Below the pieces are notes generated by a model. It searched no databases, had not been told where the DNA came from, and saw nothing but the letters and a program-made list of their open reading frames with translations. Both the position numbers and the translations under genes were made by a program. From assembly GCF_947499215.1 (NCBI RefSeq), contig NZ_CANMNI010000001.1:992001-1056000 (forward strand): a stretch of 64,000 nt of DNA, given 5' to 3'. How positions within the stretch are numbered: position 1 is the first letter of the stretch; the number at the start of each line of letters is the position of its first letter. Positions 26,171 to 35,058 of this stretch are shown here, one piece after another. The DNA comes from an uncultured Pontibacter sp. (GTDB lineage: Bacteria > Bacteroidota > Bacteroidia > Cytophagales > Hymenobacteraceae).

Positions 26171-27487
26171 TTGACCCTAGCAGAACGCGACCATAACGTA
26201 ATCTGGCATCCGTACACGCAGATGAAAACGGCTGCTTTCCCTATACCTATTGTGAGGGGCGAAGGCGCTTTACTGTATGCAGAAAACGGGAAAAGCTACA
26301 TAGACGCAGTTGCCTCTTGGTGGGTCAACCTACACGGCCACGCACACCCCTACATCGCGCAGAAAGTGGCCGAGCAGTTGCATACACTGGAACATGTGAT
26401 CTTTGCCGGTTTCACACACCCTGCCGCGGTTACTTTTGCTGAGCGATTAATTCAGATTTTACCTGATGGCCAGAGCCGCATCTTCTACTCCGACAACGGC
26501 TCCACAGCCGTAGAAGTCGCTCTGAAGATGGCGATCCAATACTGGCAGAACACGGGGACGCCGAAGCGCAAGATCATCGCCTTCCGCGACAGTTACCACG
26601 GTGACACCTTCGGGGCGATGGCTGTGAGTGCCCGCAGTGCTTTTACGGCTCCGTTCTGGTCATACTTGTTTGAAGTGGAGTTTATCGATGTACCTATACC
26701 CGGTCACGAAGAGGAAACAATCAAACAGCTAGAAGCCTATGCCGTTGCTGGCAATGTGGCCGCTTTTATTTATGAGCCACTGGTACTCGGAACGGCAGGT
26801 ATGGTCATGTATACGCCAGAGGTGCTGAATCAACTCTTAAGTATTTGCCAGCAGCACGCTATCCTGACTATTGCTGATGAAGTGATGACGGGATTTGGAC
26901 GCACTGGTCGCACCTTCGCTAGCGACTACCTGAAACACCAGCCCGATATGGTGACGATGTCGAAAGGACTAACAGGCGGCACCATGGCCTTGGGCGCTAC
27001 CTCCTGTAACGAAAAAATATACGAAGCTTTCCTGAGCGACGACAAGCGCAAAACCTTGTTCCATGGTCATAGCTATACCGGTAACCCCGTTGCCTGCGCC
27101 GCAGGTTTAGCCAGCATGGATTTGCTGCTGCAGGACGAAACGCAAAGCAACATTCAACGCATTGATCGGCGGCACGCTGCTTTCGCGGAGAAGTTCAAAT
27201 CGCTCCCCAAGGTAGCGGAAGTGAGACAGCAGGGCACTATACTGGCGGTTGAGTTCGAAGCTGATGGCACCTCATACTTCAACAAATTGGGCGACACCTT
27301 ATACAGCTTCGCACTAGAACAGGGTGTAATTCTTCGACCTTTGGGCAACATCATCTATGTTATCCCACCCTACTGTATCACTGACGAGCAACTAGATCAG
27401 GTATATCAGACCATACAAGGTATGCAGCAGCTGATCACGGGCGATCGTTACTTCGAACCACCGACTCAGACTACTTTGCATGATTAA
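26171..27487 (+). CDS. bioA: Adenosylmethionine-8-amino-7-oxononanoate aminotransferase
   Basis: 438 residues from a TTG start at 26171; there is no usable ATG before the conserved W-H-P-Y-T-Q. PLP lysine K265 in M-S-K-G-L-T-G-G, with D-E-V-M-T-G-F-G-R-T-G upstream. It converts 8-amino-7-oxononanoate to 7,8-diaminononanoate using SAM as amino donor. It lies 78 bases after bioD, same strand. Confidence 0.95.
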   Translation: MTLAERDHNVIWHPYTQMKTAAFPIPIVRGEGALLYAENGKSYIDAVASWWVNLHGHAHPYIAQKVAEQLHTLEHVIFAGFTHPAAVTFAERLIQILPDGQSRIFYSDNGSTAVEVALKMAIQYWQNTGTPKRKIIAFRDSYHGDTFGAMAVSARSAFTAPFWSYLFEVEFIDVPIPGHEEETIKQLEAYAVAGNVAAFIYEPLVLGTAGMVMYTPEVLNQLLSICQQHAILTIADEVMTGFGRTGRTFASDYLKHQPDMVTMSKGLTGGTMALGATSCNEKIYEAFLSDDKRKTLFHGHSYTGNPVACAAGLASMDLLLQDETQSNIQRIDRRHAAFAEKFKSLPKVAEVRQQGTILAVEFEADGTSYFNKLGDTLYSFALEQGVILRPLGNIIYVIPPYCITDEQLDQVYQTIQGMQQLITGDRYFEPPTQTTLHD

Positions 27488-27534
27488 TCATTCCTGATTA
27501 GTCATTCCTCAATATTACTTAACTTGCACCTGAA

Positions 27535-28737
27535 TTGGATGTAGCGCGCGAACATATCGTCATCAGGGCTTGTGGAGCTATCTCACCCTTGGGGTACGAT
27601 GAGGCAACCGTGACGCAGGCGTACCTTGCCGGCAGTCCCTCTTTTCAGAATATCCCGCATCAGGGAAAAGTTACTCCTGTTGCCTCATTGTCCGCGGCGG
27701 CAGAAGAGAAAATACAGGAGCTCATAGCCACTAACTCAAACTATAGACAACTGGACCGCTCTGTTTTGCTGGCTATCTATGCCGCGCGTCAAGCTGCAGA
27801 ACAGGCTGGTTGGTTGACAACAAACGCTGAGCAGCAAGCTGACTTAGCTGTGAACATCGGCTCCTCTAGGGGTGCGACGGGTTTGTTTGAGCACCATTAC
27901 GACTCATTCCAGAAAGAGAACCTATCACCCAGTTCCTCTCCCACCACCACGCTCGGCAACCTATCCAGTTGGGTGGGGCATGCCGTGAATGCCGGTGGGG
28001 CGCAGATCAGCCATTCCATCACCTGCAGCACCGCGCTCATGGCGATCGCCAACGGCATGGCTTGGCTCCGCGCAGGTATGGCCACCCGGTTTTTGGCCGG
28101 CGGCACCGAGGCCCCTCTGACTGACTTCACCATCGCCCAAATGAAGGCAGTGGGCATCTATTCCAAGCTCTATGAGCACCCTTACCCTTGCCAACCCTAT
28201 GGCTCCTCCGGACAGAACACGTTTGTGCTAGGAGAAGGCGCCGCCGTGTTCGCGCTCGAAAAATCAACTGCTTCCACCTTAAAGCCCGGTGACATTATAG
28301 TAGAGTCAGCCGGATTCGGTTTTGAACAGATTGGAAGCAAAACCGGCATATCCGTAGACGGTCTAAATTTCCAGAAGTCTATGCGCCACGCCCTGTCACA
28401 AATTAATACAGCGGGCGGTGACATAGATGTCATCATAACGCACACCCCCGGAACAAAGGCCGGTGACAGTGCCGAGCTAAATGCTATAAATGCAGTCTTC
28501 CCGCATCAAAGGCCGCTTATCACTACAAACAAATGGCTGCTTGGTCACACACTTGGGGCTTCAGGCGCGCTCAGTTTACAATACGCCCTCTACCTGCTGC
28601 GCCATCAGCAAGTTCCGTTTCCGCAGTATCCTGTTTCGTTTGCCACTTCTACCATACCAAAAATACGCTGCATCCTACTCAATGCTGCCGGTTTCGGAGG
28701 CAACGCCACTAGCCTCCTACTTCGAATAATTGAGTAA
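27535..28737 (+). CDS. Beta-ketoacyl-ACP synthase-like protein linked to biotin genes
   Basis: 400 residues from a TTG start, 47 bases after bioA. The thiolase-fold condensing triad is intact: C164 in T-C-S-T-A, H303 in I-T-H-T-P-G-T and H338 in L-L-G-H-T-L-G-A-S-G. It resembles KAS I/II enzymes but is divergent: the usual N-x-H-G-T-x-T is I-T-H-T-P-G-T. No bioC or bioH is present in the cluster. Its place suggests a role in making the pimeloyl moiety, by analogy with BioZ-type condensing enzymes (inference). A general fatty-acid or polyketide role is possible. Confidence 0.8.
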   Translation: MDVAREHIVIRACGAISPLGYDEATVTQAYLAGSPSFQNIPHQGKVTPVASLSAAAEEKIQELIATNSNYRQLDRSVLLAIYAARQAAEQAGWLTTNAEQQADLAVNIGSSRGATGLFEHHYDSFQKENLSPSSSPTTTLGNLSSWVGHAVNAGGAQISHSITCSTALMAIANGMAWLRAGMATRFLAGGTEAPLTDFTIAQMKAVGIYSKLYEHPYPCQPYGSSGQNTFVLGEGAAVFALEKSTASTLKPGDIIVESAGFGFEQIGSKTGISVDGLNFQKSMRHALSQINTAGGDIDVIITHTPGTKAGDSAELNAINAVFPHQRPLITTNKWLLGHTLGASGALSLQYALYLLRHQQVPFPQYPVSFATSTIPKIRCILLNAAGFGGNATSLLLRIIE

Positions 28738-29241
28738 ATCGCCTTTGGCTTTTATAAGTCACAGCTAATTACTGATCCATCTTTACACGATTTTCATCTT
28801 CATTTACTCCCAATAGCTAGTTTGCTATATAGAGAAGTCAATACGGCCATTCCTCGCTTTTTTGGACTTTTACAATACCCTCCCCAGTTCATACTTCTTA
28901 ATTATTTCAAGTAAATTTCCCGATTAAAATCGGCTAAATATAGTCCTATTGAACAAAATCTACCCATCTGCTTGACTTTAAGCCCCATAACACAAGATTC
29001 AGCTGACTATCAGTGTTTTATAAAATTAATCAATACATATAATTCTATATACCAATAGAATATATAACAGACTCGCACTCGATCTTGCCTCAAAATTGTA
29101 CACTAAAGTTTTCAAAGCTCACCTCGTATAACCCAATACCCTCCACACAGCCAAACCAATTAAGTCTAGTCTTATTGGAGTTGTTTAGGAGTCTATTACC
29201 TGACCAAAAATTAACGCTATAACAAACTTTTACCTCATCTT
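28738..29241. other. AT-rich leader region of the T9SS cargo gene
   Basis: About 500 bases of A/T-rich DNA with stops in every frame. It must hold the 3' end of the biotin operon and the promoter of the large surface protein; I could not identify a convincing -33/-7 pair, terminator hairpin or RNA gene. Confidence 0.4.
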
Positions 29242-32200
29242 ATGAAAAGATCTATACATGCCACGTTGCTGCGGAACTTCCTGCTTACAACTCTCGTCGC
29301 TTGGGTATCTTTAACTGCCGCCACAGCCCAAACAGTCACTCCGGGATTAATCGTGCAGCCTGCAACAAATAGCGGAGAGCTTATACTTGATCCGAATGGA
29401 GACAATTATATCTCCGTGACAGCAAGCGGCTTCACCGGTACGGCAGACACAGGAGGTGGTATCAGCGAGGTGCCTTACCGCCCTATACCTACTTTAGCTA
29501 CAGAGCCGCTGGGAGATGTGAAAAACGGAACCGCTGGAGGACATACCGACTTTGCGCCTCCGTCCCCTTTTCAAGTGTACTATACTGGCACTAACCTAAT
29601 GTTCAGACTTAGAGTAGGCGGGATATCAACCTCAAGAAGAGGTTATAGCATACTTATAGATAGCAATAACAGCTTTGCCGGTACGGGTACGAACCCCGGC
29701 TTTGAATTCGAGGTGCTGTTGTCGTCTAATTTCGGCGTGAGTGTTATAAGACATGAAGGCACCTCAAGGCAAACCGTATTCTCAGGAGTTGCCACCCAGT
29801 TCTCTCAAAAAGCAGTTGCAGCCTCCACGGGTGGAGGAAATCCAGACTATTTCTATGACTTCTATGTTCCTATTACGGCTTTTAACAATCTGATTTCCCC
29901 TTCTACCCCGCTTCGGATGGTGGCTAATACCTTGAATTTAGCCCAAAGCGCCTTGATAGATGCCGGCAACGTGGTAGATGTAGCCGGAGTGGATTTCCGA
30001 AGCTACAACCAAAATGCACCGGCAGCGTGGACTGACATCATTAGTACCTTCCCCCCTCTCACGCTCAATGATATAGTGATAAATGAAATCGGACAGATCA
30101 GAACATTCGCTCCGGTTATCAGTTCTCCAATCACTACTGCCTCCACCACAATTACAGGTACATCACGTGAGCCTGCAGGAACAACGATCACTGTACTGCG
30201 CAACGGAACCGTCATTGGTAACACAACCGTTTTAGCAGGCGGTACGTGGACGCTCACACTGGCCGCTGGTGTAACTTTGGCAGAGGGAGACCAAATAACG
30301 GCCACTGCCACAGCAGTAGGCAGGCCAGTTTCTGAAGCATCTAACACGGTAATTGTAATAGGGACCGAATGTGTTACGGCTGCTCCAACATTTACTATAG
30401 GTGCTCAGGGTCGTTCATTCTCCGGATCAGGAGCACTTCCCAATGCGACTATCAGGGTTTACCGTAATGGTATTTTACTTGGTACCGAAACAGCAAATGC
30501 CGGTGGAAGTTGGACACTCAGGATCTGCCCTCAAGGTGGAACTGGAACAGACGGTTGTATCGGTACAGGGGAGTTCACAGTAACACAGCAAACCAGCACT
30601 ACTTGCGAGTCGAATCCTTCAGCTCCTGCATATTATGGTCTGACGAATGCCACTCCTGCCCCTACGATCAGTACAGCCCCTGTATGTGTGAGCACAACAA
30701 CCGTATCAGGTACAGCTGCTGCCGGCTCATTCGTCACGCTCTTCCTTAATGGCAGACCAATCAATCTCGTAACCTCTGCCAACAATGCCTATACTGTACA
30801 GGCAGGTACCGACGGTACTTGGAGCCTCAATGCAAACCTTGGCTATGAGGAAGGCGATGAATTATTTGTAAGAGCCAGAACAGCTACTGCCACTTATGGC
30901 CAGTCTACCACCGCTACGGTTACGGCTTGCCAGAGCGAAGCGCCAGTCATTACGGGTGAATACTGCGGAACTACAACTACCGTGTCAGGCACTTCCACCG
31001 AACCAGAAGGAACTACTGTACAAATTTATGTGGCTGGTGAGCCTGTCGGTGAGCCGGGGGTGGTAAATGCGAGCGGATTTTGGACGGTAACAGGATTAGA
31101 AATTCCAGAAGGGACCACCTTCACAGCCAGAGCAACTGCACCGGGCAACACAGAGAGCGAAGACTCTGAGCCAGTTACGGCCACTGTTCAAACCCCTGTG
31201 GAAGGCTTAACAATTAATGGCCCGATACAGGAAGGTGCCACCAGCATCACGGGCACTGGCCCAGCCGGGGCTGAACTCACACTCTATATTTCCGGCACGC
31301 CTTTCACACCTATCGTCATCCCGCCGGATGGCATATGGAGCCTCACCGGCTTTGCCCGTTCAGAAATATTTGCAGGGGCTGAAATCACTGCAACTGTTAC
31401 AGCCACTGACCAGTGCGAGAGCACTTTTGCTGATACTGTCATTGTAGAGTGTCTGCCGCTGACCACAACCTTTACGGTTTCATCTGACTCTCCTGATATT
31501 ATTTGTGGAGGCAGTGGCACTGTCACAGTCGATTTGGCAAACTCACAGTTAGGCGTGATCTATACCTTATTAGTTGATGGAGAAGAATCGGGAGCAGCGG
31601 TTCTAGGCACTGGTGATGCGCTCTCGCTTATCTCAGGCGCCATCAACAACGAGGAGGCTGAGGAAATTGAGGTGACCATAGCTGTAAGGGCAAGTAGACT
31701 AACGTCCGGCACAGATGCACCCACCAGCTGCACAGCGGTGCTGAATGAAACACTGACTAGAACAGTACTGCCCCAGCCCCCTACAGATTATACAGTTGAG
31801 CCGCTTTCAAGCAATGTGTGCGCTGGCTCTTCTCTCACACTTCAGCTAAGTTCTTCTGTTAGTGGCTATACCTATCAGCTGCTGAACGAAGCCACTGGAG
31901 AGCTTGTAGGCTCAAGTGTGCCTGGCACTGGTACCGCTATCAATCTATCAACAGGTCCACTTACTACTAATGCCACTTACAGCGTGTTTATCACAAACAC
32001 AGCTAATGGCTGTACATTCACTGATACAGCACGTTACACAGCTGTTGTCGCAGGACCATCTATAGACAGACCTGTTTTCGCATTAGAAAACAGTGTGTGT
32101 GTAGGCGGAACGACCACAATTTTTGTATCTACAGAGCCAAACGCGAATTATACATACAGAGTCTTTAGAGTAGACCCAAATGGCGTGCGTTTGCTCCTCA

Positions 32201-33471
32201 CCTCTTTCACAGGCAATGGCAATGTTATACCAGTACAGTCTGGCGCCCTTCCTATCAATGGTACTTATACTTTCTCTGTAGATGTCACTAGCCCAAGCTG
32301 TCTTACAACTCAACTGTTGCAAACTGCTACCGTGGAAACCACTAATAACCCAAGTGAGGCGACTACAGGCGATGACTTCCGCTTGTGCGGCGACGTTGCC
32401 ATATTAACAGCAAACTCTCCTTCACCTGGAGTAGGTAACTGGAGCGTTGTCCAACAGCCAGGCGGCAGCCCTGAAGTAGAAATTATCAATCGCACAAGCC
32501 CAAGCGCTACTGCCAATAACTTAGTTTCTGGTGTTTACATATTTGAATGGACCGTAACAACCACTTGCGGAAACAGCGACCCTGTCGTTGATAGCGATCA
32601 GCTGACAGTGACTGTAAATTGCGATGCCACCTACGTGATCGCGCCGCTCAAGTACCGCGACGAATATGTCAGCGGTGACCCGCTTGCCACTGCGGTCGAT
32701 CCTGACGGTGGTATTATCGCAGCTGTCATTCTAGCTGGAACAGTTCCTCCAGGTGTCGACTTTGATGGTATTACAGGTAATTTCACAGTAGGTGAACCTG
32801 AACTGCTGGTAACCGGCAGGTATGCGTTAACCATCAGGCTGACAGATTCATTAGGCGATCAGACAGACCTCACAATTACGCTCGTCATCCAAGAGGACTC
32901 CCCTGTCATCATCCCGCTCCCTGTCGAGCTGGTTTACTTCACGGCGTATGTCCGAAACAACCAAGCGCATTTGGAGTGGCTCACGGCTTCGGAGCAGGAC
33001 AACGACCGCTTTGAGATTGAGCGCAGCCTCGATGCGAAACGATTTGAGAAGATCGGCACGGTGAAAGGCAAAGGCACTACCAGTCTGGAAAGCAAGTACC
33101 AGTTCGTGGACCGCACGCCGGTGCAGGGCACCGTATACTACAGACTCAAGCAGGTGGACTTAGACGGAGAGTTTGCTTACAGCAACATAATCGCTGTTTC
33201 GGCAGACGGGTTGGCTAATAATCTTGTGACACAGGTATACCCCAACCCATTCCCGGATGTGCTGAAAGTAACCTTGACCGCTCCACAGTCGCAGGCGGCC
33301 ACCATGACCATCTATGACTTGAACGGTCGCCGTGTGATGTCTAAGAACGTTGATCTCGAACTAGGCGTCAATAACATGGAGCTACAGCTGCAGCAGTTGC
33401 AGAGCGGGATGTACATCCTCAAAATCGTGGGCGAAGGACTAGAATCAACCACACGTATCATGAAGCATTAA
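29242..33471 (+). CDS. Giant Ig-repeat surface protein exported by the type IX secretion system
   Basis: 1409 residues. Signal peptide ending A-T-A-Q, an N-terminal beta domain to about residue 280, then repeated bacterial Ig-like modules (G-T-S-x-x-P-x-G-T-x-I, G-x-W-x-L-x-x-x, G-D-x-I-x-A-x-A-T-A) to about 780, further Thr/Ser-rich beta modules with paired Cys (C-x-G-x-x-x-x), a linker P-L-P-V-E-L-x-x-F-x-A, and a C-terminal sorting domain starting V-Y-P-N-P-F (last about 80 residues, ending M-Y-I-L-K-I...T-R-I-M-K-H). This is a T9SS type A cargo, likely surface-bound adhesin or matrix protein. Flanked by terminators, so monocistronic. Confidence 0.92.
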   Translation: MKRSIHATLLRNFLLTTLVAWVSLTAATAQTVTPGLIVQPATNSGELILDPNGDNYISVTASGFTGTADTGGGISEVPYRPIPTLATEPLGDVKNGTAGGHTDFAPPSPFQVYYTGTNLMFRLRVGGISTSRRGYSILIDSNNSFAGTGTNPGFEFEVLLSSNFGVSVIRHEGTSRQTVFSGVATQFSQKAVAASTGGGNPDYFYDFYVPITAFNNLISPSTPLRMVANTLNLAQSALIDAGNVVDVAGVDFRSYNQNAPAAWTDIISTFPPLTLNDIVINEIGQIRTFAPVISSPITTASTTITGTSREPAGTTITVLRNGTVIGNTTVLAGGTWTLTLAAGVTLAEGDQITATATAVGRPVSEASNTVIVIGTECVTAAPTFTIGAQGRSFSGSGALPNATIRVYRNGILLGTETANAGGSWTLRICPQGGTGTDGCIGTGEFTVTQQTSTTCESNPSAPAYYGLTNATPAPTISTAPVCVSTTTVSGTAAAGSFVTLFLNGRPINLVTSANNAYTVQAGTDGTWSLNANLGYEEGDELFVRARTATATYGQSTTATVTACQSEAPVITGEYCGTTTTVSGTSTEPEGTTVQIYVAGEPVGEPGVVNASGFWTVTGLEIPEGTTFTARATAPGNTESEDSEPVTATVQTPVEGLTINGPIQEGATSITGTGPAGAELTLYISGTPFTPIVIPPDGIWSLTGFARSEIFAGAEITATVTATDQCESTFADTVIVECLPLTTTFTVSSDSPDIICGGSGTVTVDLANSQLGVIYTLLVDGEESGAAVLGTGDALSLISGAINNEEAEEIEVTIAVRASRLTSGTDAPTSCTAVLNETLTRTVLPQPPTDYTVEPLSSNVCAGSSLTLQLSSSVSGYTYQLLNEATGELVGSSVPGTGTAINLSTGPLTTNATYSVFITNTANGCTFTDTARYTAVVAGPSIDRPVFALENSVCVGGTTTIFVSTEPNANYTYRVFRVDPNGVRLLLTSFTGNGNVIPVQSGALPINGTYTFSVDVTSPSCLTTQLLQTATVETTNNPSEATTGDDFRLCGDVAILTANSPSPGVGNWSVVQQPGGSPEVEIINRTSPSATANNLVSGVYIFEWTVTTTCGNSDPVVDSDQLTVTVNCDATYVIAPLKYRDEYVSGDPLATAVDPDGGIIAAVILAGTVPPGVDFDGITGNFTVGEPELLVTGRYALTIRLTDSLGDQTDLTITLVIQEDSPVIIPLPVELVYFTAYVRNNQAHLEWLTASEQDNDRFEIERSLDAKRFEKIGTVKGKGTTSLESKYQFVDRTPVQGTVYYRLKQVDLDGEFAYSNIIAVSADGLANNLVTQVYPNPFPDVLKVTLTAPQSQAATMTIYDLNGRRVMSKNVDLELGVNNMELQLQQLQSGMYILKIVGEGLESTTRIMKH

Positions 33472-33492
33472 TCTTTAAACACTGCTTTAATT

Positions 33493-33532
33493 AAAAAAGG
33501 GGCAGCTCCCAAAGGGCTGCCCCTTTTCTTTT
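33493..33532 (+). terminator. Intrinsic terminator of the T9SS cargo gene
   Basis: Stem AAAAGGGGCAGC / GCTGCCCCTTTT with a 9-nt loop and a T-rich tail, 24 bases after the stop codon. Confidence 0.9.
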
Positions 33533-33587
33533 CATAATATTCTAAGGCGCTTCAGTTAGAAAGCCCCCGAAAATCTTCATTTTTTAC

Positions 33588-33595
33588 TAAATTTG
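33588..33595 (+). promoter_or_regulatory. -7 promoter element of the aspartokinase unit (TAAATTTG)
   Basis: Exact TAnnTTTG match. It lies 132 bases before the aspartokinase ATG, which leaves a long 5' leader starting almost exactly at the first helix of the structured RNA at 33598. Confidence 0.65.
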
Positions 33596-33597
33596 CA

Positions 33598-33703
33598 GTT
33601 TAGAGTCAGTAAGTTTTGTCGCCCCTCGCCAGCTTATGCCCAATTGGTGGGCAACAGCGCAGCAATAATAAACTGGGCGGCTTTAAACATACTGAACTCA
33701 AAC
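33598..33703 (+). promoter_or_regulatory. Structured 5' leader RNA upstream of aspartokinase (class not recognised)
   Basis: Nested long-range pairing seen in the sequence: GTTT (33598-33601) and TCAGTA (33606-33611) with TACTGA (33690-33695) and AAAC (33700-33703); GTTT with AAAC just inside; GTCGCCC (33618-33624) with GGGCGGC (33675-33681), seven pairs; and a hairpin GCCCA/TGGGC (33638-33652). The order promoter, closed helix, amino-acid gene is that of a cis-regulatory RNA. It does not match the lysine, SAM-I or other leader I know. Confidence 0.55.
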
Positions 33704-33726
33704 ACTATACATTTCAAACTAACTAG

Positions 33727-35058
33727 ATGAAAGTTTTAAAATTCGGCGGCACTTCGGTAGGTTCGGCCGAAAGAATGAAAGCTGTGGTAGACCTGATTCA
33801 TGACGGGGAGCCTAAAATCGTAGTGCTGTCGGCTATGTCGGGTACTACCAACCAGCTGGTACAGATCGCTGAGAAGCTTTACCAGAATGCCAACCAAGAA
33901 GCCAACGCGCTCATAGATGCGCTGCACGATAAATATAAACAGGTGGTAGAGGAATTCTACACCACTGACGAAAAAAAGAAAGAGGCGCTCGAACTGATCG
34001 CCACGCATTTTGACCATATCCGCTCTTTTACGCTGGACCTCTTCACCATTTATGAGGAGCGTGCCGTACTGGCCCAAGGTGAGCTCTTGTCTACGGCCTT
34101 GTTCCAGTTCTTCTTGGAGGAGCAGGGTATATCTTCTGTGTTGCTGCCTGCCCTCAACTTCATGAAGATCGATGAGAACGAGGAGCCGGACAATGCCTAT
34201 ATCAGCAAGAACCTGAAGCTGGAGTTGGAGAAATACCCTGATACTAACCTGTTTATCACACAGGGCTACATTTGCCGCAACGCTTTTGGCGAAGTGGATA
34301 ACTTGAAACGCGGTGGTTCAGATTACTCTGCCTCCCTGATAGGTGCAGCGGCCGATGCCTCCGAAATACAGATCTGGACCGACATAGACGGCATGCACAA
34401 CAACGATCCGCGCGTCGTGAAAAACACCTTCCCGATCGCGGAGCTGTCTTTCGACGAAGCGGCCGAGTTGGCCTATTTCGGAGCGAAGATTCTGCACCCC
34501 TCCAGCGTGTTACCGGCCAAGCAAAAGAACATCCCGGTGCGCCTGCTTAACACCATGCAGCCTGAAGCCCATGGCACTACCATCTCGGCCCAAACCGGAC
34601 AGGGAGGCATCAAAGCAGTAGCGGCTAAGGATGGTATTACGGCTATCAAAATCAAGTCAGGGCGCATGCTCTTGGCCTATGGTTTCCTTCGCAGCGTTTT
34701 CGAGGTGTTCGAAAGGTATAAGACTCCGATCGACATGATCACGACTTCCGAGGTCGCCGTATCGCTTACCATTGACAACCCAAAGTTCCTAACGGAGATC
34801 ACCCGTGAGCTGCAGGAGTACGGACAGGTAGAAGTGGACCAAGACCAGTCTATCATCTGTGTGGTGGGCGATTTTATTGCGGAGCGCAGTGGCTCAGGCC
34901 TTAAGATATTCGAGTCACTTAAAGATATTCCGCTTCGCATGATCTCCTATGGCGGGAGCAAGAATAACATCAGTTTATTGATTAACACAACCGATAAAGA
35001 AAGATCCCTGATCCAATTGAATGAGGGCATCTTTGAAAGGAATACCAACAATGCTTAA
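33727..35058 (+). CDS. lysC: Aspartate kinase (monofunctional)
   Basis: 443 residues. N-terminal K-F-G-G-T-S-V-G-S and R-G-G-S-D-Y-S-A mark the amino-acid kinase domain; two ACT regulatory repeats occupy about residues 300-440 (G-F-L-x-x-V-F-E-V-F, C-V-V-G-D-F-I). It phosphorylates aspartate, the committed step to lysine, threonine and methionine. Its stop overlaps the lysA start by 8 bases, so the pair is an operon that points to lysine. The ACT domains predict feedback inhibition, and the structured leader predicts RNA-level control. Confidence 0.93.
   Translation: MKVLKFGGTSVGSAERMKAVVDLIHDGEPKIVVLSAMSGTTNQLVQIAEKLYQNANQEANALIDALHDKYKQVVEEFYTTDEKKKEALELIATHFDHIRSFTLDLFTIYEERAVLAQGELLSTALFQFFLEEQGISSVLLPALNFMKIDENEEPDNAYISKNLKLELEKYPDTNLFITQGYICRNAFGEVDNLKRGGSDYSASLIGAAADASEIQIWTDIDGMHNNDPRVVKNTFPIAELSFDEAAELAYFGAKILHPSSVLPAKQKNIPVRLLNTMQPEAHGTTISAQTGQGGIKAVAAKDGITAIKIKSGRMLLAYGFLRSVFEVFERYKTPIDMITTSEVAVSLTIDNPKFLTEITRELQEYGQVEVDQDQSIICVVGDFIAERSGSGLKIFESLKDIPLRMISYGGSKNNISLLINTTDKERSLIQLNEGIFERNTNNA

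Noticed and set aside
33636..33668. Short frame M-P-N-W-W-A-T-A-Q-Q in the aspartokinase leader as a Trp-type leader peptide
   Set aside because: Two Trp codons are not meaningful ahead of a lysine gene, and the frame is better explained as chance inside the paired RNA.
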